DNA of 64,000 nt, from the NCBI RefSeq assembly GCF_000473145.1, contig NZ_KI421500.1, forward strand, positions 682,225 through 746,224, in the 5' to 3' direction. This DNA is from Leisingera daeponensis DSM 23529 (GTDB taxonomy: Bacteria > Pseudomonadota > Alphaproteobacteria > Rhodobacterales > Rhodobacteraceae). The translations under genes were made by a program, and so were the position numbers. The stretch's first letter is position 1. Every line of letters starts with the position of its first letter. This document shows, in pieces, positions 8,467-18,118 of this stretch. The notes below the pieces were generated by a model. The model saw nothing but the letters and a program-made list of their open reading frames with translations, was not told the DNA's origin and ran no database searches.

Positions 8467-9786
8467 TCAGCGTGCGCGCTGTTTCTGGCCGCGGCGCTGG
8501 GCGTTTGCAGGGGCTGCGCCCTGGGGTTTGCCCTGGCTGCTGCTGCTGCTGCCGGCGCCGCCACGGCGGCGCTGGCCGCCGGGTTTGCCGCCGCCGCGGC
8601 GTCCGCCGGGACGGCCGCCGGGTTTGCCTGCGGGCGCAGCCGGATCGGGCATTGCTTCCCAGGCGCGGCCGGAGGCGACGGGGATGGTGATCTTCATCAC
8701 CTTCTGGATTGCTTTCAGCTCTTCCATCTCATCCGGCGCGCAGAAGGCGATGGCGGCGCCATCCTTGCCGGCGCGTGCGGTGCGGCCGATGCGGTGCACA
8801 TACGCGTCGGGCACATTCGGCAGCTCGTAGTTGTAGACGTGCTTCACGTCCGGGATATCCAGGCCGCGGGCGGCCACATCGGTGGCAACCAGAACCTTGA
8901 TGTCGCCGGATTTGAACGCCGCGAGGGCGCGTTCGCGCTGGCCCTGGCTTTTGTTGCCGTGGATCGCGGCGGCGGCAAAGCCTGCCTTGTCCAGCACCTT
9001 CATCAGCTTTTCCATGCCGTGTTTGGTGCGGCCGAACACCAGCGCGCGCTCGTGCTTGTGTTCTGCCAGCAGTTCCTTCAGCAGGCTCAGCTTTTCTGCC
9101 TTGGCGATGAAATGCACCGACTGGGTGACCTTGTCGGCGGCCTTGCCCGGAGGCGAAACCTCGATCCGGACCGGGCTTTGCAGGTAGGAGTTGGCGATCT
9201 CATTCATCTGCTTGGGCATGGTGGCCGAGAACAGCATGGTCTGGCGTTCGGTGGGCAGCAGCGCCGCGATCTTGCGCAGAGTGTGGATGAAGCCGAGGTC
9301 CAGCATCTGGTCGGCCTCGTCCAGCACCAGGAAGTCGCAGGAGCCGAGGTCCAGGGCGCCGCGGTCGAGGATGTCGATCAGGCGGCCCGGGGTGGCGACC
9401 AGGATGTCGGTGCCCTTGGCAATGCGGGAAATCTGCGGATTGATGGAGACTCCGCCAACCACCAGGCCGACCTTCATCGGGGTGTTTTCGGTCAGGCCCT
9501 TCAGGGTGTCGGCGATCTGGTTGGCCAGCTCGCGGGTGGGGGCCAGCACCAGGCCGCGCACGGTGTTGGCGGCGGGTTTGCGGCCGTATTGCATCATCTG
9601 CGCGATCAGCGGCACGCCAAAAGCGGCGGTCTTGCCGGTGCCGGTCTGCGCGAGACCCAGCACGTCCTTGCCGTTCAAGGCATGCGGAATGGCGCGGGCC
9701 TGGATCGGGGTGGGGTCATTGAGGCCCATGTCCTGGAGACGGGCGAGGAGCTTTTCAGGAAGCCCCATGGTCGAAAATTCAGTCAC
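8467..9786 (-). CDS. DEAD-box RNA helicase (RhlE-like)
   Basis: The 439-residue ATP-dependent RNA helicase probably acts in ribosome assembly or RNA decay. All core motifs are present in order: Q motif DPTPIQARAIP, AQTGTGKT (I), APTRELA (Ia), TPGRL, VLDEADQMLD (II), SATMP (III), LVFGRTKHG (IV), ATDVAARGLD (V) and HRIGRTARAG (VI). The last 65 residues are a Gly/Arg/Lys-rich and Ser/Gln-rich tail typical of RNA-binding extensions. A GTG start at 9786 was chosen because AAAGGA lies 7 bases upstream; the ATG at 9801 has no ribosome binding site. RhlE is the closest type, without certainty. Confidence 0.93.
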   Translation of the reverse strand: MTEFSTMGLPEKLLARLQDMGLNDPTPIQARAIPHALNGKDVLGLAQTGTGKTAAFGVPLIAQMMQYGRKPAANTVRGLVLAPTRELANQIADTLKGLTENTPMKVGLVVGGVSINPQISRIAKGTDILVATPGRLIDILDRGALDLGSCDFLVLDEADQMLDLGFIHTLRKIAALLPTERQTMLFSATMPKQMNEIANSYLQSPVRIEVSPPGKAADKVTQSVHFIAKAEKLSLLKELLAEHKHERALVFGRTKHGMEKLMKVLDKAGFAAAAIHGNKSQGQRERALAAFKSGDIKVLVATDVAARGLDIPDVKHVYNYELPNVPDAYVHRIGRTARAGKDGAAIAFCAPDEMEELKAIQKVMKITIPVASGRAWEAMPDPAAPAGKPGGRPGGRRGGGKPGGQRRRGGAGSSSSSQGKPQGAAPANAQRRGQKQRAR

Positions 9787-10136
9787 GTATCGTCCTTTCA
9801 CGGCCCTGCGCTCAGCACGGACCGTATCCGCTGCGGTACAGCGGTGTCTTGCGGGGCAGGGACCTCGGGCGCGCGCTGGCCGGATGCCAGGCCGCTGGCC
9901 TCTGCAATCCCCACGCGTGATTTTGGGAATGGCGGCATATCACTAGACCCCGGGTGTTCTGTTACGCACATGCGGTGCGGCCGGTATTGGTCTCTGCTCA
10001 CGCGGCAGGGAGGGATGCCTAGAAGCCAAATGGCTGTGGATAAGCGGTTTGTCAACTGTTGATGCGTGTGAAAAGCCGGTTTTCGGCGCAGGTTGCATCC
10101 GCTAAAGAAGAAGCCCAGAAAACCGCGAGGACGCAA
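9787..10136. other. 350-bp divergent gap between helicase and Fur-family gene
   Basis: No gene is credible here. It must hold the promoters of both flanking genes, but no clear -35/-10 pair was picked. There is one perfect DnaA-box nonamer (TGTGGATAA, 10035-10043) and a small palindrome AGCCAAATGGCT beside it. Confidence 0.4.
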
Positions 10137-10550
10137 ATGGCAAAGACGATTATCGCCCGCTGCGAGCGCAAGGGCCTGCGCATGACCGGCCAGCGCCGGG
10201 TGATTGCCCAGGTGCTGCAGGACAGCGATGATCACCCGGACGTCGAGGAGCTTTATGCCCGCGCCAGCGCGATGGACGCCGGCATTTCGATCGCCACCGT
10301 GTACCGGACGGTGAAGCTGTTCGAGGAAGCGGGCATTCTGGAGCGGCTGGAGTTCGGCGACGGGCGGGCGCGCTATGAGGATGCCGAGCGCGAGCATCAC
10401 GACCACCTGATCGACATGAACACCGGCGAGGTGATCGAGTTCTGCGATCCGGAGATCGAGGAGCTGCAGGAGCGGATCGCCCGCAAGCTGGGCTATGAGC
10501 TGCGCGGCCACAAGCTGGAGCTTTACGGGGTGCCGCGCAAGGCAGATTGA
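10137..10550 (+). CDS. Fur-family metalloregulator, probably Mur (manganese)
   Basis: This 137-residue protein has the Fur fold: an N-terminal winged helix (KGLRMTGQRRVIAQVLQ, then SIATVYRTVKLFEEAGI as recognition helix) and a C-terminal dimerisation and metal domain (EREHHDHLIDMNTGEVIEF). It lacks the CxxC structural zinc cysteines of ferric-uptake Fur and the HHH heme region of Irr. In Rhodobacteraceae this type usually acts as the manganese-responsive repressor Mur, so Mur is inferred. The start MAKTIIARCERKG follows GCGAGGACG; a longer in-frame start at 10059 has no supporting homology. Confidence 0.88.
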   Translation: MAKTIIARCERKGLRMTGQRRVIAQVLQDSDDHPDVEELYARASAMDAGISIATVYRTVKLFEEAGILERLEFGDGRARYEDAEREHHDHLIDMNTGEVIEFCDPEIEELQERIARKLGYELRGHKLELYGVPRKAD

Positions 10551-10761
10551 GGCGGCAGAGCCGGTTTCCTGAGCGGAATTTCGTGCAAAACTCCGGTGGT
10601 GCCGGCGGCCTGCGCCGCGTGCCGTATCACAGATCGTGATATGTCTGCTAACGTCTTGTCATGCAGCGGGGCCGGAAACGGAGTTGCCGGGGCGGGGGCG
10701 CTGATGTTTTTTGTCCGGATGGTCCGGCACGCAGCCGGACCGCAAGACGGGACGCGCCTCC

Positions 10762-11655
10762 ATGAACAATCTGCACGGCATTCTGCTGGTCATTGCCTCG
10801 ATGGCTTTCTTCACGCTTGAGGATATGTTCATCAAGCAGCTGTCGGGCACCTTGCCGGTCGGGCAGATCCTGATCTGCCTGGGTGTTGGCAGCGGTCTGG
10901 TCTTTGCTGTGATGGCGCGGATGCAGGGGCACAGCCTGTTTGCACCGCGCTGCTGGCGGCTGCGGCCTGTTCTGCGGGCATCGACCGAGGCGGTTTCGGC
11001 GATGAGCTTTGCCTCGGCGCTGGCGCTGGTGGATATTTCGGTGGTGGCGGCGGTCTTTCAGGCAACGCCGCTGGTGATCACCATGGGTGCGGCGCTGTTT
11101 CTGGGCGAACAGGTCGGCTGGCGGCGCTGGCTGGCGATCTGCGTCGGCTTTGCCGGGGTTTTGCTGATCATCCGGCCGGGGCTGGACAGTTTCGAGCCTG
11201 CGGCGCTGCTGGTTGTGATCGCGGTGCTGGGGGTCGCGACGCGGGATCTGATGACGCGGGTGATGGACAGCGCGGTGCCTTCCACCGTTGTCAGTTTTCA
11301 GGCGTTTCTGGCGGTGATCCCTGCGGGGCTGCTGCTGCTGGCCTTCACGCCCGGCGAGGTGAAGGCGATGGTGCAGAACGAATACCTGATGATGGCAGGC
11401 GGTGTGCTGTTCGGGGTTCTGGGCTATTACGGGATCGTTACGGCGACACGGGTGGGCGATGCCTCGGCGGTGACGCCGTTCCGCTATACCCGTTTGCTGT
11501 TCTCCATTCTGGCGGGGGTGCTGGTGTTTGGCGAACGGCCCGACGGGCTGACCTTGGCGGGGGCCGCATTGATCATCGGGTCGGGGCTTTACACCTTTGT
11601 GCGCGAGCAGCGGCTGGCGCGGCGGGCCCGCCGCGCAGCAGCGGCTGCGGCCTGA
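10762..11655 (+). CDS. EamA/DMT-family transporter
   Basis: The 297-residue inner-membrane protein has ten predicted transmembrane helices as two EamA repeats; conserved features include ATPLVITMGAALFLGEQVGWRRW in the first and TPFRYTRLLFSILAGVLVFGE in the second. Drug/metabolite transporters of this kind export amino acids, nucleotide precursors or other small metabolites; the substrate is unknown. The C-terminus is a short Arg/Ala-rich cytoplasmic tail. It follows the Fur-family gene by 211 bp and is probably transcribed on its own. Confidence 0.88.
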   Translation: MNNLHGILLVIASMAFFTLEDMFIKQLSGTLPVGQILICLGVGSGLVFAVMARMQGHSLFAPRCWRLRPVLRASTEAVSAMSFASALALVDISVVAAVFQATPLVITMGAALFLGEQVGWRRWLAICVGFAGVLLIIRPGLDSFEPAALLVVIAVLGVATRDLMTRVMDSAVPSTVVSFQAFLAVIPAGLLLLAFTPGEVKAMVQNEYLMMAGGVLFGVLGYYGIVTATRVGDASAVTPFRYTRLLFSILAGVLVFGERPDGLTLAGAALIIGSGLYTFVREQRLARRARRAAAAAA

Positions 11656-11715
11656 CGTCCCGGCTGGCAGAAATCCTCCGCCCTGTTGGCGCAAACAGCG
11701 ATTTGTTAGCCCTAA

Positions 11716-13104
<1,389 letters not shown>

Positions 13105-13130
13105 GAGCGTCTTTCCCTGGAAAGCGAAGA

Positions 13131-13162
13131 GCGCCTCGAACATGTGTTCGGGGCGCTTTTTT
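13131..13162 (+). terminator. eno intrinsic terminator
   Basis: GCGCCTCGAACA pairs with TGTTCGGGGCGC over a TG/CA apex (one G-T wobble) and is followed by TTTTTT. Confidence 0.92.
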
Positions 13163-13344
13163 ACGGCAGCATAAGGTCTCGGGTGATGGTCTTCCGCGGG
13201 TGTGGCTCTGGCCCTCCTCCAGCCGCGCCTCCTTGCAGGCCGCGGGCCGGATAACATCATGGCCAGGCCTTAACTCGCATCAAGGCCCGCGCTGCCGGAA
13301 ACAGGCATTCTGGGACAGGATCACCGTCAACGCAGGAGCCTGAT

Positions 13345-13509
13345 ATGACCCCCGTCCGCATTATTTTACTTGCTCTGATAAACCTGCCGCTGCTGCTTGC
13401 AGCGTGTACGGAGCCCGGCACCTATCCCGTCAGCGGTGAGGAATGCGGTCCGGAGGATCCGGTGCTGGAGCTTGATGCAAGCGATTGCCCGGCGGGCTCG
13501 GCACTCTGA
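13345..13509 (+). CDS. Tiny lipoprotein, paralogue of the one at 13711
   Basis: The precursor has 54 residues: a hydrophobic signal (ILLALINLPLLLAAC) with a good lipobox LAAC at residue 21, then a 33-residue mature part, TEPGTYPVSGEECGPEDPV and an acidic tail with a second cysteine pair. The Shine-Dalgarno CAGGAG is 7 bases before the ATG. The mature start shares the pattern C-x-x-P-G-T-Y-P-x-x-G ... D-P-V-x-x-L with the next gene. The probable location is the periplasmic face of a membrane; the function is unknown. Confidence 0.7.
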   Translation: MTPVRIILLALINLPLLLAACTEPGTYPVSGEECGPEDPVLELDASDCPAGSAL

Positions 13510-13669
13510 TCCGCCTGCCGCGCCGGCTTACCGGGGCCGCGGCTGAACGGTGCAAAGCCGGGACAGGCTGAACCGCTCCAAAAGCGCGCATTTTCTGGCC
13601 TTTACCTTCAGGACTCTGCATGTGTGGCCAGGATCACAGACGCTCACGCGGGCGTTACGGTATGGTGAT

Positions 13670-13684
13670 CTTACGCAGCGTAAG
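13670..13684. promoter_or_regulatory. Perfect palindrome CTTACGC-A-GCGTAAG upstream of the second tiny lipoprotein
   Basis: Seven-base arms around one base, ending 26 bp before the ATG at 13711. The shape resembles operators of TetR-type repressors, but no such gene is near. A related half-site (GCGTTACG) lies just upstream. Confidence 0.35.
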
Positions 13685-13710
13685 GGCGGTGCGGGAAAGG
13701 GGAACAGGCC

Positions 13711-13863
13711 ATGAGAACGCGAATTCTGCGCACAGTGGCGATCTGTGCAATTCTTTCGGCAGTTATGGGGTGCAGCGGGCCGGGGACTTATCCGTTCACA
13801 GGGCAGACCGCCTCGGCGGACGATCCTGTCAAACGGCTCAACCTCGGCGCGGAGCTGCGCTAA
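13711..13863 (+). CDS. Tiny lipoprotein, paralogue of the one at 13345
   Basis: The precursor has 50 residues. The signal segment ILRTVAICAILSAVMGC ends in a slightly atypical lipobox (VMGC); the mature part reads SGPGTYPFTGQTASADDPV, then KRLNLGAELR. It shares the GTYP and DDPV motifs with the gene 201 bp upstream, so the pair looks like a local duplication with diverged tails: this copy has lost the C-terminal cysteines. GGGGAACAGG precedes the ATG. Two hairpins follow the stop. The function is unknown. Confidence 0.65.
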   Translation: MRTRILRTVAICAILSAVMGCSGPGTYPFTGQTASADDPVKRLNLGAELR

Positions 13864-13873
13864 CCCCGGATGC

Positions 13874-13935
13874 GCGGCCTGACGTCAGGCCGCGTCCGGA
13901 GATCTGGCGCCCTGCCGGGGGAGGGCGCCAGATCT
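13874..13935 (+). terminator. Two strong hairpins after the tiny lipoprotein gene
   Basis: GCGGCCT/AGGCCGC around GACGTC (13874-13893) is itself a perfect palindrome. AGATCTGGCGCCC/GGGCGCCAGATCT follows (13900-13935). They sit between convergent genes, so they could serve both strands. Confidence 0.7.
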
Positions 13936-13942
13936 AAATCAC

Positions 13943-14218
13943 TTAGCACGCGGCAGTGTAATAGGTGCCGTCGCCGCGGGAATAGGCGCATTGCTTCGTC
14001 TGGTTGTTCTGGGCAACCATGGTGCCTGCCGCTGCGCCGCCGAGGGCAGCGATCAGGCGCCAGTCGTCGTCGGCCTTGAGCGCGTCAGCCGCGATCAGGC
14101 CGGCTGCGGCGCCGCCTGCCACTCCGGCAACGGTGCGCTGTTCCGGGGTCAGGTTGGTGCAGGCGCCCAGGCCCAGTACGGCGCTGCTTGCGAGAGCAGG
14201 GATCCAGCGGAAAGTCAT
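13943..14218 (-). CDS. Glycine-zipper lipoprotein
   Basis: This 91-residue precursor has a signal peptide ending GLGAC (lipidation at Cys20). After TNLTPEQRTV come two hydrophobic glycine-zipper helices, AGVAGGAAAGLIAADALKA and IAALGGAAAGTMVAQ. A short tail contains two cysteines (CAYSRGDGTYYTAAC). Such outer-membrane-associated small lipoproteins (Rick_17kDa/YmgG-like) may stabilise the envelope. GGAG is 7 bases before the ATG. The precise role is unknown; the compartment is fairly certain. Confidence 0.8.
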   Translation of the reverse strand: MTFRWIPALASSAVLGLGACTNLTPEQRTVAGVAGGAAAGLIAADALKADDDWRLIAALGGAAAGTMVAQNNQTKQCAYSRGDGTYYTAAC

Positions 14219-14428
14219 ATTCTTTCTCCATTTTCATTGGTCCGGCCGGCCAGTTTAACGGCCGCAGGTGGCACTATAACTCCCGCGGCTTCGATATGGT
14301 TCCGCAGTGCCGCGGGATTTTCCGGCTGTGGCGCTGTTCCGCCCGCAGGGGGCCTGCTGCGGCAAGTTTTTGCCGCAGGCACGGGGCGCTGAAGGGGCAG
14401 GCGCGCCAAACGGCGGCCAGATGCAGCG

Positions 14429-14878
14429 CTACAGGATTTTGGTCATCAGGATGCAGTTCTTGCGCGGCTGGAACCGGGTGCGCAGATAGAGCCGCTGGGC
14501 GGTCTCGTTTTCGCGGCCGACCTCCAGGTGAAGGGCGCGCACGCCGGCTGCCGCCAGCGATTTCGGCAGCTCGGTCAGAACCTCGGTGGCGACGCCGCGG
14601 CCGCGCACGGCGGGGCGGATGTAGAGTTCATCGACAAACCCGTCCATGCCGCCGAATTCCACCGACCAGCCGAAGGTGATGACGATATAGCCGATCGGCG
14701 CGCGGGTCGGGCCGATCAGGTAGACAGCGCCGTAAGGGTGGCCGTTCAGGAGCGGATCAATCCCGGCGCGGCGGTGCGCGTCGCTGCTCTCCAGTCCGGA
14801 TTCGGCGTGGAAGGCGGCAACCAGCGCCAGCACGGTGTCGAGGTGTTCGGGCTTGGCGAGGTGCAGGGCGGCGCTCAT
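14429..14878 (-). CDS. GNAT family N-acetyltransferase
   Basis: The 149-residue single GNAT domain has acetyl-CoA binding motif A at VDELYIRPAVRGRGVATEVL and motif B at LHLEVGRENETAQRLYLRTRF. The acceptor substrate cannot be read from the sequence. The ATG overlaps the stop of the nucleoside hydrolase gene (ATGA), so the two are translationally coupled, which hints that it acts on a nucleoside-related compound or is simply carried along. Confidence 0.85.
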   Translation of the reverse strand: MSAALHLAKPEHLDTVLALVAAFHAESGLESSDAHRRAGIDPLLNGHPYGAVYLIGPTRAPIGYIVITFGWSVEFGGMDGFVDELYIRPAVRGRGVATEVLTELPKSLAAAGVRALHLEVGRENETAQRLYLRTRFQPRKNCILMTKIL

Positions 14879-15816
14879 AGGCGGGCCAGCCTTTCGGTCA
14901 GGAGGTTGAAAAAGCCGTCGTCGTCGGCGTCGCCAATGAACAGGGCATTGGGTTTGCGGTCCGTGACGCCCCACCAGTCGGCCACGGTCATGCCGAGGGT
15001 CAGGCTGGAGGACGTTTCGATTTCCACGTTCACTTGGCGGCCGGAGAACAGCTCAGGCTTGAGCAGCCAGGCGATGACGCAGGGGTCATGCAGCGGGCCG
15101 CCTTCGGAGCCGTATTTCTCCATATCGAATCGCTCGAAGAAGTCGAGCATCTCGGCGGTGAAGCGGCCAACGCGGGTATCGAGGGCGCGGATCGCCTCGA
15201 CACGCGGTTTGGTGGCCAGCACCTTATGCGTCACATCCAGCGGCATCACTGTGATCGGAGCCCCGGATCGGAACACGATTTCAGCAGCTTCCGGGTCGGC
15301 GTAGATGTTGAATTCAGCCGCCGGGGTGATGTTGCCGACTTCGAAATAAGCGCCGCCCATCATCACGATCTCCTGCACCCGCTCGATGATGTCGGGGGCG
15401 GTGTTGAAGGCGGCGGCGATATTGGTGAGCGGGCCCAGGGTGCACAGCGTGACGGTGCCAGCCTTCTGCGCGCGCAGGGTCGAAATGATGAAATCCACCC
15501 CGTGGCCTTCCGCCAGCGGCATCTGCGGCTCCCACAGCTTTGGCCCGTCAAGGCCGGTCTGGCCGTGCACATGCTCAGCGGTGATCAGCGGCCGGGCGAG
15601 CGGCGCCTTGCTGCCGGCATAGACCGGCACGTCCGTCTTGCCTGCCGCCTCGCAGGTGATGCGGGCGTTCTTGCTGGTCAGTTCCAGCGGCACATTGCCG
15701 GCAACGCAGGTGATGCCAAGCAAATCCAGATCCCCTGGACTGGCCAGCGCCAGCAGGATGGCAACGGCATCATCCTGGCCCGGGTCGGTGTCGATGATGA
15801 TTTTCCTGGCGCTCAT
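14875..15816 (-). CDS. Inosine/uridine-preferring nucleoside hydrolase
   Basis: This 313-residue protein hydrolyses ribonucleosides to base plus ribose in salvage. The calcium-binding N-terminal cluster DTDPGQDDAVAILLA, TLGPLTNIAAAF, MMGGAYF, EFNIYADPEAA and the C-terminal PLHDPCVIAWLL aspartate are all present. Which of IunH or RihA/B specificity applies is not resolvable by eye. It is the first gene of a two-gene leftward operon with the GNAT. No transporter is next to it. Confidence 0.93.
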   Translation of the reverse strand: MSARKIIIDTDPGQDDAVAILLALASPGDLDLLGITCVAGNVPLELTSKNARITCEAAGKTDVPVYAGSKAPLARPLITAEHVHGQTGLDGPKLWEPQMPLAEGHGVDFIISTLRAQKAGTVTLCTLGPLTNIAAAFNTAPDIIERVQEIVMMGGAYFEVGNITPAAEFNIYADPEAAEIVFRSGAPITVMPLDVTHKVLATKPRVEAIRALDTRVGRFTAEMLDFFERFDMEKYGSEGGPLHDPCVIAWLLKPELFSGRQVNVEIETSSSLTLGMTVADWWGVTDRKPNALFIGDADDDGFFNLLTERLARL

Positions 15817-15994
15817 TGCGGTCTCCGTAAATCGTGAGCCACGAGACTACGCCCAGTCCGGCCGGGATTGAACCGCCGGCAGGTGCGGGCGCGCAAATTT
15901 CCTGAGATTTCCCGCGAGGGAAAGCTGCGCTCCGCCCGGCGGCAGGGCGCCGGACCTTGAGTATTTCGGGAAAGATGAAGCAGAAGGCGCGCAC

Positions 15995-16810
15995 TCAGGC
16001 GCGCTCGTCTGCCTTCACTTCATCCCAGAGCGCGTCCATTTCGGCCAAGTCGCTGTCCTCGGGGCGCTTGCCGCGGGCGGCGAGCTTGGCTTCGACGCCT
16101 TCGAACCGGCGGGTGAATTTCGCGTTGGCGGCGCGCAGCGCGGCTTCGGGTTCGACGCCCAGGTGGCGGCCCAGGTTGGCCATCACAAACAGCAAGTCGC
16201 CGAATTCCTCCTCGACCTCGGCGTGGGAGAGGGTGTCGCGGGCCTCCACCAGTTCGGCGCATTCTTCGGTGATCTTGGCGATGACATTGGCGGCTGACGG
16301 CCAGTCGAAACCGACACGGGCGGCGCGTTTCTGCAGCTTGTAGGCGCGCAGCAGGGCGGGCAGGCCGATGGCGACGCCGTCCAGCGTGCCTTTCTGCTCC
16401 TTGCCTGCGCGCTCGGCGGCCTTGATGGCCTCCCAGTCGCGGGTCTGCTGTTCGGCGGATTTCTCGCGGCTTTCCTCCCCGAACACATGCGGGTGGCGGG
16501 AGACCATCTTGTCCGACATGGTCCGCACCACATCCTGGAAGGTGAAGTGGCCCGCTTCCTCAGCCATCTGCGCGTGGAAGACGGATTGGAACAGCAGGTC
16601 GCCCAGTTCCCCTTTCAGCTCATCCCAGGCCCCGCGCTCAATTGCGTCGGCAACTTCATACGCCTCTTCAATGGTGTAGGGGGCGATGCTGGCAAAATCC
16701 TGTTCGATGTCCCAGGGGCAGCCGGTTTGCGGATCACGGAGCCGCGCCATGATTTCCAGGAGGCGCTCGATACCGGCGGACGGGTCGTGGATCAGGTCTG
16801 TTTCTTGCAT
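15995..16810 (-). CDS. mazG: Nucleoside triphosphate pyrophosphohydrolase MazG
   Basis: The 271-residue house-cleaning enzyme hydrolyses NTPs to NMP plus PPi. It has two tandem MazG helical domains. The first (about 10-115) contains GCPWDIEQDFASI, TIEEAYEVADAIE and ELGDLLFQ; the second (about 160-250) contains KITEECAELVEA and EEFGDLLFVMANL, each with the Mg-binding ExxE...ExxD pattern. The start MQETDLIHDPSAGIERLL is typical. It is divergent from the M20 amidohydrolase over 63 bp. A weak copy of the 3'-end motif follows the stop. Confidence 0.95.
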   Translation of the reverse strand: MQETDLIHDPSAGIERLLEIMARLRDPQTGCPWDIEQDFASIAPYTIEEAYEVADAIERGAWDELKGELGDLLFQSVFHAQMAEEAGHFTFQDVVRTMSDKMVSRHPHVFGEESREKSAEQQTRDWEAIKAAERAGKEQKGTLDGVAIGLPALLRAYKLQKRAARVGFDWPSAANVIAKITEECAELVEARDTLSHAEVEEEFGDLLFVMANLGRHLGVEPEAALRAANAKFTRRFEGVEAKLAARGKRPEDSDLAEMDALWDEVKADERA

Positions 16811-16873
16811 TGCGGCTGCTCTTTTTCCGGTGTCAGATGCATCATCCCGAGTCTGGAGCAGGAGTCCACCCCG

Positions 16874-18040
16874 ATGCCCGTTGTGAACCGTATTGCCGAT
16901 TACGCCGAAGAGATGAAGGCCTGGCGGCGGCATCTGCACCAGATTCCGGAGCTGGCACTCGACCTGCCCAAGACCGCGGCCTTTGTGGCGGAGCGGCTGC
17001 GGGAGTTCGGGGTGGATGAGCTGCACGAAGGCATTGCGCAGACCGGCATGGTGGCGATCATCAACGGGCAGGGGGAAGGGCCGACGATTGGCTTGCGTGC
17101 TGACATGGACGCGCTGCCGATCCCGGAAGAGACCGGGGCGGAATACGCGTCGGGCCATGCGGGCAACATGCATGCCTGCGGCCATGACGGGCATACCGCG
17201 ATGCTGCTGGGGGCGGCGAAATACCTGGCGGAGACGCGGAACTTCAGGGGCCGGGCCGCGCTGATCTTCCAGCCTGCGGAGGAAGCCATCGGCGGTGCCC
17301 GCATCATGGTCGAGGAAGGCATCATGGAGCGGTTCGATATCGGCGAGGTCTATGCGCTGCACAACGCGCCGGGCCTGCCGGAGGGGCATTTCCTGACCAC
17401 GCCGGGGGCGCTGATGGCGGCAACGGATGAGTTCCGCATCCATATCAAGGGCGTGGGCGGCCATGCGGCGATGCCGCATGAGACCCGTGATCCGGTGATG
17501 GCGGCCTGCGCCATGGCGCAGGCGATCCAGACCATTGTCAGCCGCAACCATCACGCGCTGCAGGATCTGGTGGTCTCTGTCACCCAGATTCACACCGGCA
17601 CCACCGACAACGTGGTGCCCGATACCGCCTATATCAACGGCACCGTGCGCAGCTTTGATCCTGCCGTGCAGAAGATGGTGATGCGGCGGATGAAGGAGAT
17701 CGTTGCGGGGCAGGCGGCGAGCTACGGGGTCGAGGCGGAACTGGACTATGAAGCCGGCTACCCGGCAACCTTCAACGATGCGGAAAAGACCGCCTTTGCG
17801 GTGGAGGTTGCCAAGGAGATCGCCGGGGCGGGCAATGTCGAGGCCGAGGGCGGCCGCGAGATGGGGGCGGAGGATTTCGCCTATATGCTGCAGGTGCGCC
17901 CGGGATCCTACCTGTTCCTGGGGCAAGGCGACAGCGCCGGGCTGCATCATCCGAAGTATGATTTCAACGATGACATCGCGCCGGTGGGGGCATCCTTCTT
18001 TGCCCGGCTGGTGGAGCGTGCGCAGCCGCTTGGCGGGTGA
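16874..18040 (+). CDS. M20D amidohydrolase (hippurate hydrolase-like)
   Basis: The 388-residue metallo-hydrolase is of the HipO/IAA-amino-acid hydrolase type and cleaves N-acyl amino acids. Seen are HQIPELALDLPKTA, GLRADMDALPI, the metal-binding block NMHACGHDGHTAMLLG, QPAEEAIGG, and the lid GVGGHAAMPHETRDP. AGGAG stands 9 bases before the ATG. Two ureohydrolases follow in the same direction 78 bp downstream, so it may form part of a guanidino/amide nitrogen-scavenging operon; that is inference. Confidence 0.92.
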   Translation: MPVVNRIADYAEEMKAWRRHLHQIPELALDLPKTAAFVAERLREFGVDELHEGIAQTGMVAIINGQGEGPTIGLRADMDALPIPEETGAEYASGHAGNMHACGHDGHTAMLLGAAKYLAETRNFRGRAALIFQPAEEAIGGARIMVEEGIMERFDIGEVYALHNAPGLPEGHFLTTPGALMAATDEFRIHIKGVGGHAAMPHETRDPVMAACAMAQAIQTIVSRNHHALQDLVVSVTQIHTGTTDNVVPDTAYINGTVRSFDPAVQKMVMRRMKEIVAGQAASYGVEAELDYEAGYPATFNDAEKTAFAVEVAKEIAGAGNVEAEGGREMGAEDFAYMLQVRPGSYLFLGQGDSAGLHHPKYDFNDDIAPVGASFFARLVERAQPLGG

Positions 18041-18118
18041 GGCCCGCCGCAGGTGGCAGCGGTCGGCGCAGCCGGTATCAGATCAGAAACTGAAGCCGCA
18101 TCACAGGGACGCACGGCC

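Noticed and set aside
8431..10062. 543-codon open frame antisense to the DEAD-box helicase
   Set aside because: Shadow frame; all helicase motifs are on the minus strand.
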